A DNA stretch of 64,000 nucleotides from Brasenia schreberi (GCA_036023115.1 JAYKKT010000047.1:1433001-1497000), one strand, 5' to 3'; shown: positions 36,801 through 48,527, numbered from the stretch's first letter. Notes: generated by a model from the sequence alone, not told the origin. A program made the numbers and translations.

Positions 36801-39800
36801 TTTGATGTGGCTAAAGCGGTATCTCTTTGAAGTCTAGCTTTATTCATACTTGTTTTCGTCATTTGAAGATCGGTAAGAACCTCTTCTTTTGTAGAAAATG
36901 TTTTCAATGAATGAGAGATGATCTTACTCTTTCAAATTATTCTCAGAGACTTCTTAGAAATTTATATACAAAATCATCATTATCCTCACATTGTTTCTCA
37001 CTAAGACATTGTGTACATTTCTTTTTGTAGCCATATAATTGATTCCAAACATTGGAATATTCGCCAAAAAATTCATTTACCCCTTTATCTCCTTGTCTAA
37101 GTGAGACCAATTTATCTCTTAATGCCATTATGTGAGCCACGTCGTTTTGAACATAGGATTTTTTTAAGTATTCTCATGTTTTTTTAGTATTGGTGAAATG
37201 GACCAAGGTGTCCCTAGTATGCTCATTTATATTATTTATTAGCACCCATAGGATTGTTCTATGACCTCCTTCATATCCCTCTTTTTGCATGAGTGTGGCA
37301 TTAATAGATAGTTCTACCTTCGAACCACTTACATAGTCTTGTAACTTTTCAAAATATAGATAATTTTTCATAGATTGGGCCCATGCCTTGTAGTTTGAGG
37401 TTAAATCTCCCTTTATCATTCATATTTCATTGAGAAAAAGAAACTAAAGAATTAAACTTACAAAATATGGTTGGCATGCTTCTCGAGGTGATGAATAATA
37501 TTCTCATGATCGCAAAATGACTCTGATATCATGTAATGAAGTCGACACTTAAATGTAGCAGCAGAAGATCGGTGAATATCACTCGGAAAAGCCAATCACA
37601 AAGCCTTAGAAAAAGGTTATAAAACATATGCAACAAAGGCACAATGAAGTGAAAATAAATAAATATTATTTAGCCACACAAGGCTTACTTTGTATGTACA
37701 TTGAAGACATTTATAGAGTACATAAGAAGTTGAGAGAGGAGCGAGAGAGGAGAAGAAGAGAAGAGAATGAAGAGGGGGGTTGGTTCTGTCAAACCCCCAA
37801 CGACTAGTTGGAGTAGCCATTGGGGGCTGGTCTAACAACTACTAGCCATTGGGGCCTCCAACGGCTAGTAGACATTGTGGTTGTTCCCCTTAAGGGTTGG
37901 TCCTCATGTACCAGGGCCGAATGGCTTTGGTCCTAGTTCTAAGGCCAAGATGACCCTTATTCTAATATTTACATAAAAATGTAAATACAAAATTTACAAA
38001 AAAGAACAAAAAATACATAAAAAGAACAAAAAAATACATGTACATTTTAACAAATTGATTCTCTATAATATTTACCTTTTAACTTTAATGGTATCTTCTT
38101 ATCACACAAAATAGTTCATGCCCCTCTTCATTTAAAGCAAGTGGTTTTAATTCTATGCGTAACATCTCTATCAATTTTTTCATCACTTTAATAAATTGAC
38201 TCTAGGTATTAGGGATGCATGTGTGCCAATCTTAATTTTTAAGTCCTCTCAAGTACCCAAATTGATCAAACTTACATTTCATATATTATGTCTTTGTTCT
38301 ACTAAGTCGGAAGCCTTTACTTTCTAATGTTTCTTTCGATAGTTCCAATTTTCTATAACTTTTTCCTTAGACTCATCCACTAACACAATATCATCTTCAC
38401 ATAACATGCACGAGGTACTTTATCTTGAATATGTTTTGTTAACTCATTAATAACCAATATAAATAAATATGGACCTAAAGTTGATCCCTGATGTAATTTA
38501 ATATTAACTCTAAAGGAGTTTGTCGTTCCTTCATGAGTTCTCACACACAAGTTTTTGCACAGTCGTACATGTCTCTTATACTATTTGTGTATGTCAATAG
38601 GATCTCTCTTTTCCAAGGTTCTCCAAAGAACATCTCTTGGCACCTTACCGCAAGATTTTTCTAGATTAATAAATATCATGTGAAGTTCTTCTTTTTTGCT
38701 CTAAAATATTCCATAAGACGCCTCAATAGGTGAATCGCTTTAAATAGAAGATTTGTCAGGCATAAATCCAAATTGTTTCTCTGTTGTACTCAATACTTGT
38801 TACCTCGATAATTCAAACAATTTTGAATATCTCTTTTGTTCTTTATAAGGGTATAAGTGTACTCGCTCTCCATTCCTCGGGATCTTTTGGGTTCTCCATA
38901 TTTCATTAATGTCTTGTGAGCTAAGTGAGTTCCACTTCTTAGGATTTTTCGTACTTCTATAGGAATATTATTTGGTCCTTTGTATTTAACAACCTTCGTA
39001 TATTTAAGAGCGTCTTTGACTTTATTCTTTTGAATACGCTCATAGAAATTATGGTTTATATACTTTTTTTTATTTGGCTAACTCTCCTAAGTTAATACTA
39101 ATATGTATATTTTCATTAAAAAACTTATAAAAATAATTTTTTCATCAATTTTTGATATCATCATTCGCTACTAAAATCTTATCATCCTCATCTTTTATGC
39201 ATCTAACAAAAGTAAGATCCTTAATTTTCTTATCTCTAGCTTTAGCTATCCTAAAAATATCTCTTTTACTTTCTTTTCATTTAAGATTTTTATATAAATC
39301 CTCTCAAATTTTGACTTTTGCTTTACTAACCGTCTTTTTTGCTTTCTTATAAGCCTCCAAAGTTTCACTAGTCTTCTTAACATAATGCAATTTATAACAT
39401 GACTTTTTGTCTTATGCTATTAATAACATAGCTAGAGGGTTTCTTTGCTTTCTTATAATCCTCCAACGCTTCACTAGCGGACGCTATAGCATGATATTAA
39501 TAACATAGCTAGAGGGTTATTCTCAAAAGGCTAATTAGTAAAAGGAATTTTTTGTTTATGCTATAGTAAACAGAATTTGATGTGTCACTATAAATTATAT
39601 ACAAGATCACTTGAAGGTACCACTCCATAGACTCCTCAAGGTGCATCCGTGGATGTAGTTAACGGTTCTTCTGAAAAGGTTAATGAGTGATAGGATTTTA
39701 CAAGTATGCTATTGTAATTAGAATCTGAGTTGTCACTATTCTTGTCTTAGCTAATTAAATTTGCTATGTTAACTAATGTTGTCTGTTTCGCACAAAATTT

Positions 39801-42800
39801 TCAGCCTAGATCATTTGCATATGTTTTTGCCATTAACTATAACAACAAGAACTAAGCCTTTTCCCATACTACATGGGGTCGGCTAAAATGATTATGGAAG
39901 AACAGAACTGTTGGCATGGTGAAAGTTTGACTCAAGCTTTAACAAATGATTTTGTGCTGTATAAGTCATAGTCTGCATAACACTTCCTAATAACCTTTTC
40001 TTTTTAACTTGTAATATTAGGCCACTCATTTACCATAGATGAATTTCTGACGATAGTGAATACGGCCCTTTAAACTTTTATGTAACCAAGAAGGTTCAAT
40101 CTTTGTACCCTGTTTCCCTCCCTCTATAGTGTGCATCAAGTGGTGTATTAGTTTTTTTCCTCCCGAAGGGCACTGAATACTTGAAGAGCTTAAAAATATC
40201 TACTTGATGTCATGATAAATATATTGGAAGAACTATCATTCAGTGTTATCCGTATCGATACGGTGCGATACGATACGCCCAAAAAAAAATCAAAATTTTT
40301 TTCCAATTTTTTTTTTGCAGGTTTCTGGCCTCTCTTTACTTCCCTCTGAAGGCATCCTCCGATATGCTTGTAATTTGGGTTTATAATTTTATTTATTGAA
40401 TAAGAATAATTTATGAACAAATAAATATTGTGACAAAATCATTTACCTTTTTGTTGCCAACTTTTAGGTATATTTTTGCTAGTAGTTTCTAATTTCATGA
40501 GATCGCAAACAATTAAAAACATTTGGTTGTCTCAGTTCATTGAGTGGGCATTTCACAACTTCACTATTTTAGGGTTCACCTTACGTGACTTCCATTGAGT
40601 TGTGAGAAATGAAGCTAAAGCATTAGTTAAAAAGCTAGTCTCTAGTAAGAGAAAAAGGGGATATCATCAAGTAATATCACATCACTGAGGTGTCATAGAG
40701 TCAATAATCAAAGAAATTGAGCTCATTGTTTTGCTCACATGTGAAAATTAGCAAATATGACAACTACATGTACAAAGATAGCAGTTTGTTAATTTTGATA
40801 TATTAGATGAGTGGATTATGGAAGATAACGAAGAAAATGCACTCCTAACCGAAGAAGACATTACATGAATTAATTTGAAGTGCAACATCATGAAGGAGAT
40901 GAAGATTTTCATTTTAAAGCAGAAGGTGATGAGAAACTTTGAATCTTTATCAAGGAGAAGATGAAGATTATTTAGTTAATGATACTGATACAAATTTACA
41001 ATATGTAAAATGTAAATGTATTTCATTTTTTGCTTCAAAATATGTAATTTTGGATGCAATTGTTCAATGTTGAATGTTTAATCTGTGCTAAACTTTGCAT
41101 TATATGAATTTAAAGCAATTACCAGATTTTTTTCAGATTTTTACTATTTTTTCTTAATTTTTTAAATAATTTTTGTATTATTTTAATATTAAAGTATGAT
41201 ACGATATGCCCGTATCGTGGAGCCCAGCGATACACGATATGATACGCGTCAAACAACACTGCTATCATTTGTTATTCCCTATCGCACTCAGCTATACACG
41301 ATGTATCATGAACTTGTCAAGAGTAACAAATATTAAATTGCAGAAAAACATAGAAAAGTCAGCCAACTGCTGAACTAAATATTGACTGGTACTCTCTTCA
41401 TGAAACTCTTCTGGGCAATTAGAAACAATCCCTGACAACTTTCATGAACTTCCTTAGAGAGCTCTTACTCCATCAGTTCATGTAGACGACTGGTTATTGT
41501 CATTTAGGTGTCCTGTGCTTGTAGAAGTTTTCTTGTATGAAGTATCCCATTTGGAATGGTCTGAATATCCAGGATTTGTTTTCAGAGATGATTAAGGCAT
41601 TCAACAGGTTCCAGTTTCTGCAGGAGGTTTTTCAAGTATAATATGCAAATTACAGTTAGATATAGTAAGTTTGAGCAAACAATACGGCTAGTTGCTAATC
41701 AACGCAATAAATTGGAGATGGGATGAAAGTAATTACTGAGAAGGACAATCTCAATGAAAAGAAACATATTCTGGATATGCAGAGCAGAAAATTTATGAGG
41801 CATGAAAGTAAAAGATAAAGAAACAAAAAAAAAGAAAAGCATATGAAAAAATGAAGAATGGCTCTCAACTAAATCCCTGCAAGTTGTGACTTTTTCACTT
41901 GCCTCCATCATTTGAAGCATAAAATATTGGTATAAGGGAAGGAGGGGTAACTGCAGTGCATCAGCTGTATTTTGTGAGGGATGGGCAACGATTGAATCTG
42001 TAATATACGTGTGCACAAAGAGCAAAAGCTCACTTGGCTAGGTGGTGAAACACAAGTTGAATGTCATGAGTTCAATACCTGGGGCGTGCCAGGCTTCAGC
42101 CTCCTCATTGTATCAAAAGAAATGGTAATATATGTGTAAAGTTTCCATGCTCCATACTTCTCAGATGACAACTGTGGATGTATGTCAAATATCAAGTCGT
42201 AAGTCGTAACAACTACTTTTGAACCCTCTTTTGTTTTTAACTCAAGTATTAGCATGGCAAATGTATATCATACGCTATATCTACATTAAGAATACTTGAC
42301 AGTCCCTATCAATAATTCCAACTAGATGCCTTGCGTTAATGCAATGCTGAGATTTATTTTGGCAACTTGTCAAACATTTTGGTGTTTTGAAATTTTAGAC
42401 ATGTTTTCTCTTTAACAGATTTTGCACTTTGTCAGCAAGTTGGTTGTACTCATAGAAGGAAATTTTAAAATAATGCATAGAAAATGCAGCAAATTGTTGT
42501 TTCAAAGTTGCTATCAGTCTATTCATCTAACTTTTTCTTCTCTTTTCGTGAAGAAAATTTGAATGTTTTCTTGATCATAGCTTAGGTGGTTGGTCCCCTT
42601 CTACTTTTAAAGAGGCTAAAGTTAGTGTATTTAGTTTGATAGGATGGACCATCCTTATCGTGACTTTCCGGTGTGAGGTTCAGCTGCTTACGTGGCTGCA
42701 AACCCTGAATTGGATATCATGGATTTTATTTTGAACAGAAGTCCCTCAAATTGGGTCACTTTCAATCCACTTACAGCTGGTGCCAACCCATTTGACCAAC

Positions 42801-45035
42801 ACGCAACATAAAGAATTTATTCACCAGATTTTCTTTCTTTAAAAGAAAAAATAGCTTACTTTCGGGAGACAAAAGTGAAACAAAATAGTGAGCTACAAGG
42901 TGGTCTTGGAAAGAGTGCTGTGACTGAATAGTTTGGTACAAATACAAAAGATATATGCTAACCAAGAACTATTGGCCAAAACTTCACTAATAAAAAGAAA
43001 GTGCAATGTTGTAGATATCCAATTACAGAGATCTGATCTCTGGATGGCTGTATGAGAAGGGTCACTAGTGGGGTAACACCATCTTAACTTTGATAACTGG
43101 AAGGGGGTATACTCTAGGTTGCCTAATAATAAGGAAAGTGCATATTCTTGTGGAGATTTCCTGCATTTATTTCACAAAATGGTATATATTTTCGCTTTGC
43201 TTAAAACTTCAATTATGATCATTTGTTATTCTGAATGTAGGCAAGGATTCAAGGAGAGCTCGCAGGGCAAATGCTTACTACTCTCTGTTCATGGCCGTGG
43301 GTAACATACTTGGCTTTGCAGCTGGATCATACAGTGGTTTATTCAAAATATTGCCCTTCACCTTGACTCTAGCATGTGGCTTAAACTGTGCGAATCTAAA
43401 ATCCGCTTTTCTAATTGGTCTTCTGCTTCTTGCCTTCACTACATGTTTAACCCTCACAGCAGCTGCTGAATCACCTCTTTGCAGCAGCTATAGTATTGCT
43501 GAAGGTGAGGGACAACAGTCATTCTATGAAGAAGAAGCTAGGGAACCTTTGCTATGTGAACTACTTGGTTCTTTGCAATACCTATCAAAACCAACGTTGT
43601 TAATTATGTTTGTAACTGGATTAATGTGGCTTGGTTGGTTCCCATTTCTACTCTTTGATACTGATTGGATGGGCCGTGAGGTTTATAACGGTGTTCCATC
43701 AAGAGGTGATGAAATTCACAATTATTACTATGTTGGGGTGCGTATGGGGGCATTTGGCTTGTTCCTTAACTCCATAGTCCTTGGGTTGACGTCTCTTATG
43801 GTGGAGCGATTATGCCGAAAATGGGGGACTGCCTTCATCTTGGGGATCTCAAATCTTGTCATGTCTTTCTGCTTCTGGCTGATGCTTTTGATCTCATATA
43901 TAGTGAGCAATATGCAGTTTCCGGAGCCTGGGCTCCCTCCGAAAGGAATTGTGGTTGCTGCACTAGGTGTTTTTTCTCTATTGGGAGTACCACTGGCTGT
44001 AGGTTTTACTTTTCTTCTTCATTCTTATCAGATAAATGGACTTGGTTAGGGTCATTGTGTGCGACTCAAATTGCTGCGTTACCTTTCTGCAGATAACTTA
44101 CAGTGTTCCTTATGCAATGGTATCCACTCAAACAGAATCATTAGAAATCGGCCAAGGTAGGCTTTTGCTCTTTTGACATCTATATGCCATCCACTTGTCC
44201 ACTTATTCTGTGGTTTTCATTGGGTCCATGAGATATTTCTGCTGTTTGTTTTGACACAGGATTGGCCATGGGAATATTGAATTTATCTGTAGTAATTCCT
44301 CAGGTAAGATGGTACTTTCATACTGATATGTCATTGTTTTTCCAATATTGACGACTACCTTAAGAGTAAAATCATCAACTTTTTGTGTTAAACACACTAG
44401 TCATCTACGTAAAGCCAAAAGCACATAAAGTGGAACCAAAGTTGAACGGGAAGAGGCATCTCTGTAATATGTAGTGACATAGTTGGCTGTCTTGTGTGTT
44501 TATTCAACTGCTGTAGGCATGAGACGACCTCTTGCTAGTTCCAGTAAATGCCAACTAAAAAAGTTGTACCCTATTGCTACAATGCCCATTTATTTCCTAT
44601 ACCTTTTTTTTTCTCCTCTTCAATTTCTTCGGCCATTTTGGTTCTTTGGACGCCAATAATTCTTGAAGCAGAAGGGCCGTATCCGGGGGTGTTCATAAAG
44701 CCAGCCATGTCCACTGTTTTCTTGTGAAAGTGTTTTGGTTCTCACCCCTATTGTTGACAAAAAGGAATCATGTAGCCGGATGTTTAATGCCTACAATACC
44801 AATCGTGCATTATTTAGTAGTATTTGTCTTTCCACTGGATGGGAGGCTGAGCTGAGATGCGTGTTGCTATGTGTAGATGATGGTGTCGTTGTTGAGTGGA
44901 CCATGGGATCAGCTGCTTGGGGGGGGCAATGCCCCTTCTCTATGTGTAGGATCCGTTGCAGCTTTTGCCAGTGGACTCGTAGCTATCCTATATCTTCCAC
45001 AATGCACTGCAGAAAAGTCCAGAGGCCAACCATAA
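30860..45035 (+). CDS. SUT4: SUT4-type sucrose transporter (five exons)
   Basis: A proton-coupled sucrose carrier of the GPH/MFS class. Group 4 members sit mainly in the vacuolar membrane and export stored sucrose. Exons: 30860-31367, 43241-43998, 44093-44156, 44260-44303 and 44877-45035. The sum is 1533 nt, or 510 aa, with no internal stop. Exon 1 gives [17 protein letters not shown] (helix 1), FGRRRPFI (loop 2/3) and [16 protein letters not shown]. Exon 2 gives [37 protein letters not shown] and [13 protein letters not shown]. Exons 3-5 give [26 protein letters not shown] and [20 protein letters not shown]. Twelve helices are expected. Introns 2-4 are GT-AG. Intron 1 is 11,873 bp and can only be joined in frame with a GC donor (G/GCAAGT), completing the family's ADFTGKDSRRA sequence. 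The small exons 3-5 were placed by homology and splice signals. A second methionine lies 14 codons downstream of the chosen start. Confidence 0.93.
32450..35180 (+). mobile_element. Degenerate Ty3/gypsy pol fragment
   Basis: Plus-strand pieces in order: protease region near 32.5-32.7 kb ([15 protein letters not shown], then YDL and SHSW); reverse transcriptase near 33.05-33.23 kb ([29 protein letters not shown], the SGYHQ block mutated); RNase H end near 33.93 kb ([16 protein letters not shown]); integrase near 34.43 kb ([32 protein letters not shown]); and an integrase C-terminal segment near 35.02 kb ([18 protein letters not shown]). The PR-RT-RH-INT order is that of Ty3/gypsy. Stops and frameshifts occur throughout, and no LTR was found. 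Confidence 0.85.
35270..37440 (-). mobile_element. Degenerate Ty1/copia gag-integrase fragment
   Basis: The minus strand reads gag (from about 37.42 kb, [20 protein letters not shown], then a UBN2-like segment); a knuckle [13 protein letters not shown] with its last cysteine lost (about 36.72 kb); a protease remnant near 36.51 kb ([10 protein letters not shown] where DSGAS is expected); and the integrase core and C-terminal region (GGEFMSKEF, then [20 protein letters not shown], then [10 protein letters not shown]), ending near 35.3 kb. RT and RNase H are absent, so the element is truncated on its 3' side where it meets the gypsy fragment. Confidence 0.85.
37521..37531 (-). other. tRNA primer-binding site of the copia fragment
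   Basis: TGATATCAGAG on the minus strand, one base off the initiator-methionine tRNA site TGGTATCAGAG used by plant copia elements. It follows directly after the CA that closes the LTR. Confidence 0.7.
37532..38045 (-). mobile_element. 5' LTR of the minus-strand copia fragment
   Basis: Ends in CATTACA next to the primer-binding site. On the minus strand there is a TATA-like CTCTATAAATG near 37.71 kb followed by about 180 bp to the LTR end. Upstream lies a set of ACTAGCCATTGGGG/CAACGGCTAGTAG blocks, partly inverted. The outer end is placed near the LINE junction by loss of LINE similarity and is uncertain. Confidence 0.55.
38055..39370 (-). mobile_element. RTE-like LINE reverse transcriptase fragment A
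   Basis: The minus-strand translation contains [55 protein letters not shown] (the FADD active site, alanine changed to glutamate, in a shifted frame) and [13 protein letters not shown]. This is the RT of the common plant non-LTR family with the C-terminal LRWFGHVKRR motif. Stops and frameshifts abolish coding. The left end is lost at the copia LTR. Confidence 0.85.
39341..39520. repeat. About 107-bp imperfect tandem duplication
   Basis: CTTTCTTATAAGCCTCCAAA and TTTCACTAG at 39.34 kb recur at 39.45 kb, and ATTAATAACATAGCTAGAGG recurs with the same offset. Confidence 0.7.
39838..39900 (+). mobile_element. LINE 3'-tail-like scrap
   Basis: AACAACAAGAACTAAGCCTT, TTCCCATACTACATGGGGTC and GGCTA match the widespread plant motif of AACAAC repeats followed by CCTTATCCCACT.GGGGTCGGCTA. 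I associate this with 3' ends of non-LTR elements from general knowledge; a related piece lies inverted at 63.56 kb. Confidence 0.4.
40241..41261. mobile_element. Non-autonomous hAT transposon (1021 bp)
   Basis: Starts CAGTGTTATCCGTATCGATA and ends in the inverted CAGTGTTGTTTGACGCGTAT (read on the minus strand). It is flanked by an exact 8-bp direct repeat, CTATCATT, at 40233-40240 and 41262-41269. The 8-bp duplication and terminal CA.TG define hAT insertion. The sub-terminal DNA is dense in CGATACG/GTATCG. The interior has short transposase-like scraps ([12 protein letters not shown], then a DEW-like acidic stretch near 40.83 kb), all interrupted. It presumably moved with help from a related transposase. 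Confidence 0.88.
42020..42122 (+). mobile_element. tRNA-like SINE copy
   Basis: Box A-like AGCTCACTTGGCTAGGTGG, box B-like GAGTTCAATACCTGGGGC, then GTGCCAGGCTTCAGCCTCC and the ATTGTATCAAAAGAAA end. One of the best copies in the window; in the sucrose transporter's first intron. Confidence 0.65.
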
Positions 45036-48000
45036 CTTACATTATCTCTTCACTATGCATACGCAGACACCACAGAAAGCAGATCCAAATGTATAGAGAG
45101 GGTGCAAAATCAATATTTATGAATTTCTATTTATTTGTGCCAATTTAGCCGCAACTTTCGGTTTACCCATTTGCTTTTCCTATCATCTATCAACTTTTGA
45201 AGTCAAGGCATCTTCGAGGTGTAACCACAGTGTTCCATTGAATGGGGTCTTATGTTATCATGTGTAATAATTACCATGTGGGATGTGGTGTTTTAGTCTT
45301 GTATTGGCAAAAATATGCGTTTTCATCATGTTATCATGGGCCCTGACCCTTGTAAAAGGCGAAGTTACCCTTAGAGCTCAAACAAAGTTGAAAATTTTGT
45401 GTCTTATGTTGACAAATATGCATTAGAAAAGAGTTAAAGGTCTTGCATTCTTTGAGGTAACAAGAAGCCAACGTTCCTCTGGAGGTTTCTGAATTTTGAT
45501 AGCAATCTCAATGCAGGAAACCAGCATGCTTCTTGTATCGACGAAAATGCCACCACGACTAATGAGAGAGAGAGAGAGAGAAAGAGAGAGATCTAACTGT
45601 ATGCTGCGTCGGACATTGTTGTCAGGTGGGGAATGAGATCCTTATTCATCTTTTTTGTAATTAACCTCGTCATCATCTTCGACCCCTCTGAGTGTGAGCG
45701 CTTCACCGTTGAAATGAGAAATTTCATAAATGTTGATGACGCCATTTCCTTAAATGGTAAACTGCATCTCCCCCTGCTACTGCATAAGCATCATAGGGGT
45801 CTTCTGACTCGTCTCCAGACTGTTAACACTGTCATAAAAAACACTCACCTCTAACCATACACGTGCGCTCTGACTTGGTGTGGCCATTAATGGCTACTTT
45901 CTCCTGTTGCACAACAGGGGAAATACAGAAAAAAAAATTGAAGAAAACCCCCAAAATGACTTTAATGAACAGAAAATATGGGGCAGCAAGAACGAAAACG
46001 AATTTTTTTTTGCGCAGATAATTATTGGTACTCTGCTTTAAGAGAGAGAGTCAAATGGGCAGCGATTAAGGGGCATCCAAAGCAAAGATAGATGAATAAC
46101 AATTATGTATAGATCATGAATAACAATTATGTATAGATCATTATTGGTGTATCTGTTTAGAAAGAACGAAAGAGATTGCCAAATATTTTCGAAGTGAACA
46201 GCAAATTAAGGGCAACTATGGAGAATTTATCTTCTAATTGTTAGTGGTGTATGAGAGAGAACTAACAAATGTCTTCTCAACGAACAGAAAACAAGCGCAA
46301 CAGAAGAGAAAATAAAAGCAAAGAACCATAGTCTCCCCACAATTATATGCAGATGTTATTCGTCCATGTTCATGTTGAGAGAGAGGGGTACTGTTTCAGT
46401 GAACAGCAAACAAGGCGCAGCAAGAGGCAAGATAAAAACAACAATTAGATGCAGATAACTCTCCGCTGTGCTGTGTGTGCATGCGTGCGTGTATATGTGT
46501 GTGTGAGAGAGACGGGAGGGTTGCCATATAACTTTCAGTAAACAGCACTTCAGGGGCAGCCAGGGAAAGGATGGAAACAACAATTTCATGCTGATTATTC
46601 TTGGCGTACTGTATAAGTGCATGTTTAGAGAGAGACAGAGAGAGTCCTATTTGAGGCTGCATGGCTACAGTGATAAGTTTTGACTCTAGCAAGAAAGGAT
46701 ATGAATGACAAGGGGGCCGGGCCAGTACAACTCGATGGCTGGAATCTTATTACGCAAGTGTCTGCATGTCTCCCTCAAACCGGCTGCCGGTTGGCCACAG
46801 TACCACTGCCCCCACACTTTCGTTTCTCAATTAATACACACATACGCTCTGCACCCACCAGCCGTGGTCCCTCACCTCCCTTCACATCCCATTTCCCGAA
46901 AAATACTATCTTGATTCCTAAAACCCCAACAAAACCCTCCAACGAGGAGATGGAAGACGGTGTCAAAATGGCCCCCCTTCTCTCTCTCTAGAGAGAGAGA
47001 GAGAGGAAACGTCCAAATTTACTGATACTGTTTTGGAGCGCACCAAGAGGAAGCAGAAGGCAGTGAAAATGATTTATGCGTGTTGGGTAGAGAAATTCTG
47101 CAAAATCCAAAGGAAATCTTTTCTTTCGGGACAACCAACAAAAAGCCATTAAAGCACCCACACTAGAAATCGAAAGCTGTGGCCTGTTAGCTTGTCGAAT
47201 GTAACTCTCATAGTTAAGGCCCTTGAGGAGAATAGCTCTTCAGCGTTTTTCTTCCTCTTTTCAAATTTTAAGATTTCCTTCTGTAATTATAGTGCCTCAC
47301 TCGAAGACAAGGCAAAGTAGAAGCGTTGGAACAAATTATTCGGATGTTTCTTTTTGTACTCATAATCTGTGATTTAGTGATAAAAGTATTCCATCTGAAA
47401 CAACACCCTCAATGTAAATGTGACCGTTCTCCTCAAAATTTAGACTTGATCACCTTCAAAGCAGAAGAATATGAAAAAGCTTTAACCCGTTGATACTCCA
47501 AGCTCTTCTCAAGAAGGAAGAGGGACTTGAAGATTAATTCTAAGCGAATATATGAATTTTAATTCATACGTGAAATACATATAATTCGACTTGCAAGAAT
47601 TGGAGAAAGGGTATAGCTATAACCAGTTTTCTGCACCTGAGGAACTCATAAGGAAAAAGGATGGGAAGGAAAGTAAAGGTATTGTGATTACCCCGGAAAT
47701 GGAATTCTCTGGAACTTATCAGCTAGTGAGAAAAAACCAAAATAAAAGTTTTATCTTTTAGCGATCTAAAGAAACGTTAAAGAGGGGCAAACCGCAAATT
47801 CTGTAAATTTCTCTGCGAAAGCAACCAAGATTTTTTCCCCTTTCCTTTTCCAAAAGCTGTCTTATCCGAATGAGTTCAGAAACAAAAGCTACTAATTAAT
47901 CAAAAAGCAAGAGCCACAAACAAGAGCTTGGCGAAGCTGTCAATTTACGAAATACAACTTAAAAGCATGCGAAATTCCAAATTGAATCAAAATAATCAAG

Positions 48001-48500
48001 CCTAAATATTGATTGACAGGAAACATTAATTCATCAGTGAAAACAAGAAAAGGGAAACATCCAACAACCAAACTATAGAAATATTTTAAAAATTAAGATG
48101 GAGAATATTGGCTCCCTCACACAATTCTTTGAGACCCCATTAACACAAAATAAGGGAGAGGGGGTGGGGTGGGGTTAGTCTTAGAACTACCCTAGGCTTC
48201 AAAAAGTCTAAGCAAATACTGCTTGAGACACGGAACTCCCGCAATAAAGCGATGGATAAGAAGGTGGAGAGAAATCCCGTCTCGTGATCCCTTTTAGACT
48301 CCAATTGAAATGCAAAAGAGAACCAAACTCCCATCAAAAACAATACAGCAGCAGTAAAGTAGAAACCTTTTTAAGAGTTGTGAAAATTACAGGTAAAAAC
48401 ACCAAAGCGGCGCAAGGACATGCATTAAGAGAACTACACATGAGATCCATAATATAAAATCAAGAAAAAAGGAAAAAATGGACCAAAAAAAAAAAGAGAA
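45036..48500. other. Intergenic region between the sucrose transporter and MATE genes
   Basis: A GA tract near 45.56-45.59 kb and a decayed tandem array near 46 kb. From 46.7 to 48.5 kb there is nothing recognisable. Open frames are short and without known domains; the 45633-45854 frame begins with a hydrophobic stretch but is otherwise unlike any family I know. Confidence 0.5.
45962..46650. repeat. Decayed tandem array, about six units of 90-140 bp
   Basis: The order GAACAGcAAA, aaGGcGCAGCAA, AAAACAACAATT, ATGCAGAT.ATT, GGTGTACTG, GAGAGAGA recurs with anchors near 45.97, 46.05, 46.20, 46.28, 46.40 and 46.54 kb. Units differ widely. One unit contains a perfect 24-bp duplication, GAATAACAATTATGTATAGA then TCAT (46094-46141). 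Confidence 0.65.
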
Positions 48501-48518
48501 GTGGGCATGAGTCGCATA

Positions 48519-48527
48519 ATATAAAAA
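48519..48527 (+). promoter_or_regulatory. TATA box of the MATE gene
   Basis: ATATAAAAACC, about 110 bp upstream of the start codon, leaving room for a 5' leader of roughly 80 nt that contains a GA run. Confidence 0.6.

Larger units (their letters stand above)
31368..43240 (+). other. Giant first intron of the sucrose transporter gene (11,873 bp, GC-AG)
   Basis: Begins GCAAGTTTTC and ends CTGAATGTAG. It holds, left to right, a gypsy fragment, a copia fragment with LTR (minus), an RTE-like LINE fragment (minus), an RTE-tail-like scrap, a hAT element and a SINE. The 31.4-32.4 kb part and the 41.3-43.2 kb part outside the SINE look like ordinary intron sequence with nothing recognisable. Confidence 0.85.

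Noticed and set aside
40241..41261. A functional hAT transposase inside the element
   Set aside because: Only short, interrupted transposase-like scraps remain in about 1 kb, far less than a complete transposase.
45633..45854. A small secreted protein gene (MRSLFIFFVINLVIIF start)
   Set aside because: The N-terminus is hydrophobic, but there is no promoter, homologue or second line of evidence.
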